This document shows, piece after piece, positions 4,566-7,003 of a DNA stretch of 7,003 nt; positions within the stretch are counted from its first letter, which is position 1; the number at the start of each line of letters is the position of its first letter. Source of the DNA: Planctomycetota bacterium (GTDB lineage: Bacteria; Planctomycetota; UBA11346); assembly GCA_947470885.1 (NCBI GenBank), contig CANIXE010000120.1, positions 1 to 7,003 of the forward strand, written 5' to 3'. The notes below the pieces were generated by a model, which had not been told where the DNA came from, did not search any database, and saw only the letters and a program-made list of their open reading frames with translations. Both the position numbers and the translations under genes were made by a program.

Positions 4566-6080
4566 ATGGGCCGCTTCCCCCGCTGTCGCGCCCTCGCCCT
4601 AGCATCGACCCTATTGTTGTCGCTGGGGTTGCCCGGGGTCGAACTGGCCCCCCTGGAAAACGGCAGTGCCGCCCAATTGACCACCTTGGGCAACATGGAG
4701 CTGGGCCAGGGCCGCTATGAAACCGCCATCCAGCACTACCGCAGCGCCCTAAAGGTCGACAAAAGCTACCTGACTGCCAAGTACAACCTGGGTCTGGCCT
4801 ACCAGCAGCTGGGCCAGGTGAAGCAGGCCCGGGAATGGTATGAGGAATCCCTCAAGATCAGCCCGGACCAGCCGGATGTGCTCTGCAACCTGGGCTACCT
4901 GGAGTGGCTGGCCGGGAACTGGCAGGGTGCCGCGGACCGATTCCAAGAAGCCGCCCGCCTGGCGGTCAGCGCCCCGGTGGATGCCGCCCAATACTGGACC
5001 AACGTGGGTTCCGCCCGGGAAAAACTCCAGCAGTTCCCCGCCTCCCTGCGGGCCTACCAGGAAGCCCTGGCCCTCAACAACCGCTCCTACCAGGCCCACT
5101 ACAACCTGGGCACCCTGTACCTGGCGAAGTTCTCTGAACAGTCCGGTGCCGTGGAAAAGGCCCAGGCCCACCTGCAGCAGGCCACCGAGCTGGACCCCGA
5201 CCGACCGGATGCCTGGCTGAACCTGGCCCAATGCCAGGAAATCACCGGCACCGGCACCCCTACGGAATCGTATGCCACGGCCCTGAAGGTCGCCACCGGC
5301 GTCCACGCCAAGATGGCCAACCAGGCCCTGTGGCAGCGGGCCCTGTACTACAACCGGATCCAGCCGCCGCAAAAAGTCGCGATGCGGGAGGACCTGAAAA
5401 AGATCCTCGCCGACCAGGCCAATTTCCCCGCTGCCAACGGTCTGCTGGGGGCGTACTACTATGCCCTGGGAGAATACGCCAAGGCCGTGGAATTCCTCGA
5501 ACGGGAGGTGGAGGGCGCCAACGACGACCGAAACAATCCCGTCGACTTGGAAAGCCACTACCTGCTGGCGGTGATCTATGCCGAGCACCTGAGCGAACCG
5601 GCCAAGGCCATCGCCCACGCCACGGCCTACTATCAGATGCGCCCGGACAGCCAGAAGATCCACGAGCTGCGCCGCCGGGCCCTGCGCCTATCCAGCGCCT
5701 CGGCGGTCACCGAAGCCGCACCCGCCGAAGGCGCCGCCGAGCCGGCACCGGCGGCCGAGGGTGCTGCCCACGGCGAAAAAACCGCAGCAGATCCCCACGC
5801 CGCACCCGCCGCCCACGGGGAAAAGCCCGCAGCAGATCCCCACGCTGCACCCGCCACCCACGGCGAAAAGCCCGCTGCGGATCCCCATGCCGCGCCCGCC
5901 GCCCACGGCGAAAAGCCCGCTGCGGATCCCCATGCCGCGCCCGCCGCCCACGGCGAACCAGCGACCAAATCCCACAATGAACCCGCTGCCCACGGCGAAC
6001 CAGCCCCGGTGCATCCCGCCGCCCAACCCGCCCACGCCCTGGATCCCGAGCCCAAGGGTGCCCACGCCCCCCACCACTGA
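4566..6080 (+). CDS. secreted TPR-repeat protein with a His/Pro/Ala-rich repetitive tail
   Basis: This encodes 504 residues. A basic start (R3, R6, R8) and hydrophobic core (about 9-24) form a signal peptide, so the protein should be periplasmic or anchored outside the cytoplasm. Residues about 36-215 carry consecutive tetratricopeptide repeats, clearest at 36-69, 70-103, 104-137, 142-175 and 176-213, with signature forms such as A-x-Y-N-L-G-x-A-Y and A-x-x-x-Y-x-x-A-L. More divergent repeats follow (about 214-245, 287-320 and 330-362). These form helical protein-binding scaffolds. From residue 376 the chain turns to Ala/Pro/Glu, and at 400-488 to 15-residue tandem repeats; the tail from 400 to 504 has 16 histidines. 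The gene starts 11 bp after the flgM-like stop, with G-rich sequence just upstream. The binding partner is unknown. Confidence 0.92.
   Translation: MGRFPRCRALALASTLLLSLGLPGVELAPLENGSAAQLTTLGNMELGQGRYETAIQHYRSALKVDKSYLTAKYNLGLAYQQLGQVKQAREWYEESLKISPDQPDVLCNLGYLEWLAGNWQGAADRFQEAARLAVSAPVDAAQYWTNVGSAREKLQQFPASLRAYQEALALNNRSYQAHYNLGTLYLAKFSEQSGAVEKAQAHLQQATELDPDRPDAWLNLAQCQEITGTGTPTESYATALKVATGVHAKMANQALWQRALYYNRIQPPQKVAMREDLKKILADQANFPAANGLLGAYYYALGEYAKAVEFLEREVEGANDDRNNPVDLESHYLLAVIYAEHLSEPAKAIAHATAYYQMRPDSQKIHELRRRALRLSSASAVTEAAPAEGAAEPAPAAEGAAHGEKTAADPHAAPAAHGEKPAADPHAAPATHGEKPAADPHAAPAAHGEKPAADPHAAPAAHGEPATKSHNEPAAHGEPAPVHPAAQPAHALDPEPKGAHAPHH
5763..6029 (+). repeat. 45-bp in-frame tandem repeat in the TPR gene, six units
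   Basis: Four 45-bp units begin at 5763, 5808, 5853 and 5898 and encode AAHGEKPAADPHAAP with minor changes (KT for KP in the first, AT for AA in the third). Two degenerate units follow: 42 bp at 5943 and 45 bp at 5985, both starting AAHGEP. Units three and four differ at a single base (ACC against GCC at the second codon), while units one and two use different synonymous codons (GCA-GCA against GCT-GCG), so the last full duplication appears recent. Confidence 0.9.
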
Positions 6081-6102
6081 CGGGGGGATTTGGCACGCTG
6101 CG

Positions 6103-6122
6103 GGCGTTCACGGAAGGACGCC
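6103..6122 (+). promoter_or_regulatory. hairpin covering the Shine-Dalgarno sequence of the pentapeptide gene
   Basis: GGCGTTC (6103-6109) can pair with GGACGCC (6116-6122), six Watson-Crick pairs plus one G-U, around the loop ACGGAA (6110-6115). The Shine-Dalgarno sequence AAGGA (6114-6118) is partly in the stem, and the stem ends directly at the ATG. It begins 23 nt after the TPR stop codon, so translation of the upstream gene could affect access. This is a structure reading by eye, not a folding calculation. Confidence 0.35.
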
Positions 6123-7003
6123 ATGACCTGCACCCACATCGGCATCGATCCCCGGCAGCCCTGCCCCCACCCACCAGTGGGGGAGACCGGCCTGTGCCTG
6201 TGGCACAACCCCCAAGTCAGCAAGCGGGCCAGCTACGTCCGGGACCTGTTCCTCCAGGCGGATGCCCGGGGCGTCGGCTTCCGCGAGGCCAACCTGGTGG
6301 GCATCGACCTGAGCACGATGACCCTCCCTGGGCGGATGTTCCAGGGGGCGGACCTCCGGGATGCGGTGCTGGACCGCAGTGACCTCCACGGAGCCGACCT
6401 CAGCGAAACCGACCTGCGCCGGGCCAATTTCAGCCAAACCGACTGCCGGGACGTCAATTTCATCAATGCCAACCTGACGGGGGTCAATTTTGCCGGGGCC
6501 GACCTGCGGGGTGCCGACCTGCGGAATGCGATCCTCGACGGCGCCAGCATGCTGGGTGCCGACCTGCGCAACGCCGACCTGACTGGCGCCCGGATCAGCG
6601 AACTGCGCTGGAACCGCCTGACCCGCTTCCAGGGCATCAAAGGCTGGGACGGCGCCGGCACTGCCGGGGCCGACGACGGCGATTCCACCCAGGTTTTCCT
6701 CGCCCCGTCCGCCCTGCCGGATCTGGATACGCCCCAGATCGGTGAAGCCGGCGCAGAAGAACTACGGACCCGGATCTTCCGCATCGGCCGCACCCCGGGG
6801 GCCCGGGCCCAGGAGATGCCCCCCCAGGTCGCCGGCAGCGACCTGGTAATGGAGATGCCCCTGGATCCCCTGCCGCCCCCCCGGCGGCGCTGGCCCGGCC
6901 TGATCATCCCCGCCCTGGTGGGGGCCGCCCTGGTGGCTGGAGCGTGGGGCGTGGCGAACACCCGCAAAACCGCCGAGCCCGCCAGCCAGGTCCCCGCCCT
7001 GGC
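6123..7003 (+). CDS. pentapeptide-repeat membrane protein, 3' end outside the window
   Basis: I translated this by hand: the frame is open from the ATG at 6123 to the window end, 293 residues without a stop. AAGGA (6114-6118) lies 4 nt upstream of the ATG. The N-terminus has three Cys/His pairs, C3-x-H5, C14-x-H16 and C25-x2-H28, possibly a metal site. Residues about 46-157 are pentapeptide repeats of the A(D/N)LxG type (for example ADLRGADLRNAILDG, 126-140), which fold as a right-handed quadrilateral beta-helix. A Pro/Asp/Glu-rich linker (about 172-253) leads to RRR (254-256) and a single transmembrane helix (about 257-278). Positive residues before the helix suggest the pentapeptide domain is cytoplasmic and the missing C-terminus is outside. 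It lies 42 bp after the TPR gene, probably in the same operon. The biochemical role is unknown; there is no evidence that it is a gyrase-protecting Qnr-type protein. Confidence 0.88.
   Translation, partial: MTCTHIGIDPRQPCPHPPVGETGLCLWHNPQVSKRASYVRDLFLQADARGVGFREANLVGIDLSTMTLPGRMFQGADLRDAVLDRSDLHGADLSETDLRRANFSQTDCRDVNFINANLTGVNFAGADLRGADLRNAILDGASMLGADLRNADLTGARISELRWNRLTRFQGIKGWDGAGTAGADDGDSTQVFLAPSALPDLDTPQIGEAGAEELRTRIFRIGRTPGARAQEMPPQVAGSDLVMEMPLDPLPPPRRRWPGLIIPALVGAALVAGAWGVANTRKTAEPASQVPAL

Noticed and set aside
4749..5663. 304-residue open frame on the minus strand opposite the TPR gene
   Set aside because: It is antisense to regular TPR repeats, and its Gly/Val/Leu periodicity simply mirrors those repeats.
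5763..6029. CRISPR-like array from the regular repeats
   Set aside because: The repeats are directly contiguous, in frame within a gene and have no spacers.
5633..6223. Ala/Gly/Trp-rich repeat frames on the minus strand (5633-6223, 5688-6077, 5707-6174)
   Set aside because: These are readings of the 45-bp tandem repeats of the TPR gene on the opposite strand, with no independent coding evidence.
6233..6967. 244-residue minus-strand frame opposite the pentapeptide gene
   Set aside because: Its Ser/Arg/Ala repeats mirror the pentapeptide codons, and the plus-strand frame has clear pentapeptide motifs and a good Shine-Dalgarno sequence.

Overview
The window is high-GC bacterial DNA with two divergent gene clusters and no sign of mobile elements, tRNA, rRNA or CRISPR. 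The mix of genes points to a motile Gram-negative bacterium: a diderm-type lipoprotein, a sigma-54 two-component system, a FlgM-type anti-sigma-28, and secreted TPR and pentapeptide proteins. The short ferredoxin, with its CPVEVIKF-like tail, resembles ones I associate with Planctomycetota and relatives. That phylum is my best guess, but it is an inference and no marker gene here proves it.

Left half, minus strand, read from 3582 down to 1. A membrane histidine kinase (2290-3582) overlaps by 13 bp an NtrC-type sigma-54 activator response regulator (974-2302). A perfect 17-bp inverted repeat (934-974) starts at the regulator's stop codon. Two small exported proteins follow, 14 bp apart: a proline-rich protein with a signal peptide (426-833) and a lipoprotein (1-411, running off the window). 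A -24/-12 sequence with exact GG-N10-GC spacing (845-861) lies just before the exported-protein pair. The inverted repeat sits about 120 bp upstream of the start site this promoter would predict. Kinase, regulator, upstream dyad, sigma-54 promoter and two envelope genes can be read as one signalling module in which the regulator switches on its neighbours. This is the most interesting hypothesis in the window.

Middle, 3583-3856. This is a divergent intergenic region of 274 bp. Its core is extremely C-rich on the plus strand, so the minus strand carries a G-quadruplex-type motif upstream of the kinase gene. A sigma-70-like promoter for the ferredoxin lies at its right end.

Right half, plus strand. 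A single-cluster ferredoxin gene (3857-4111) is followed by a 128-bp gap with a possible hairpin terminator and a candidate sigma-28 promoter. Then come three closely spaced genes: FlgM-like anti-sigma factor (4240-4554), a secreted TPR protein with a His/Pro/Ala-rich 15-residue tandem repeat tail (4566-6080), and a membrane-anchored pentapeptide-repeat protein with a Cys/His-rich N-terminus (6123 to beyond the window end). Their spacing (11 and 42 bp) suggests one operon, possibly tied to the flagellar regulon through FlgM.
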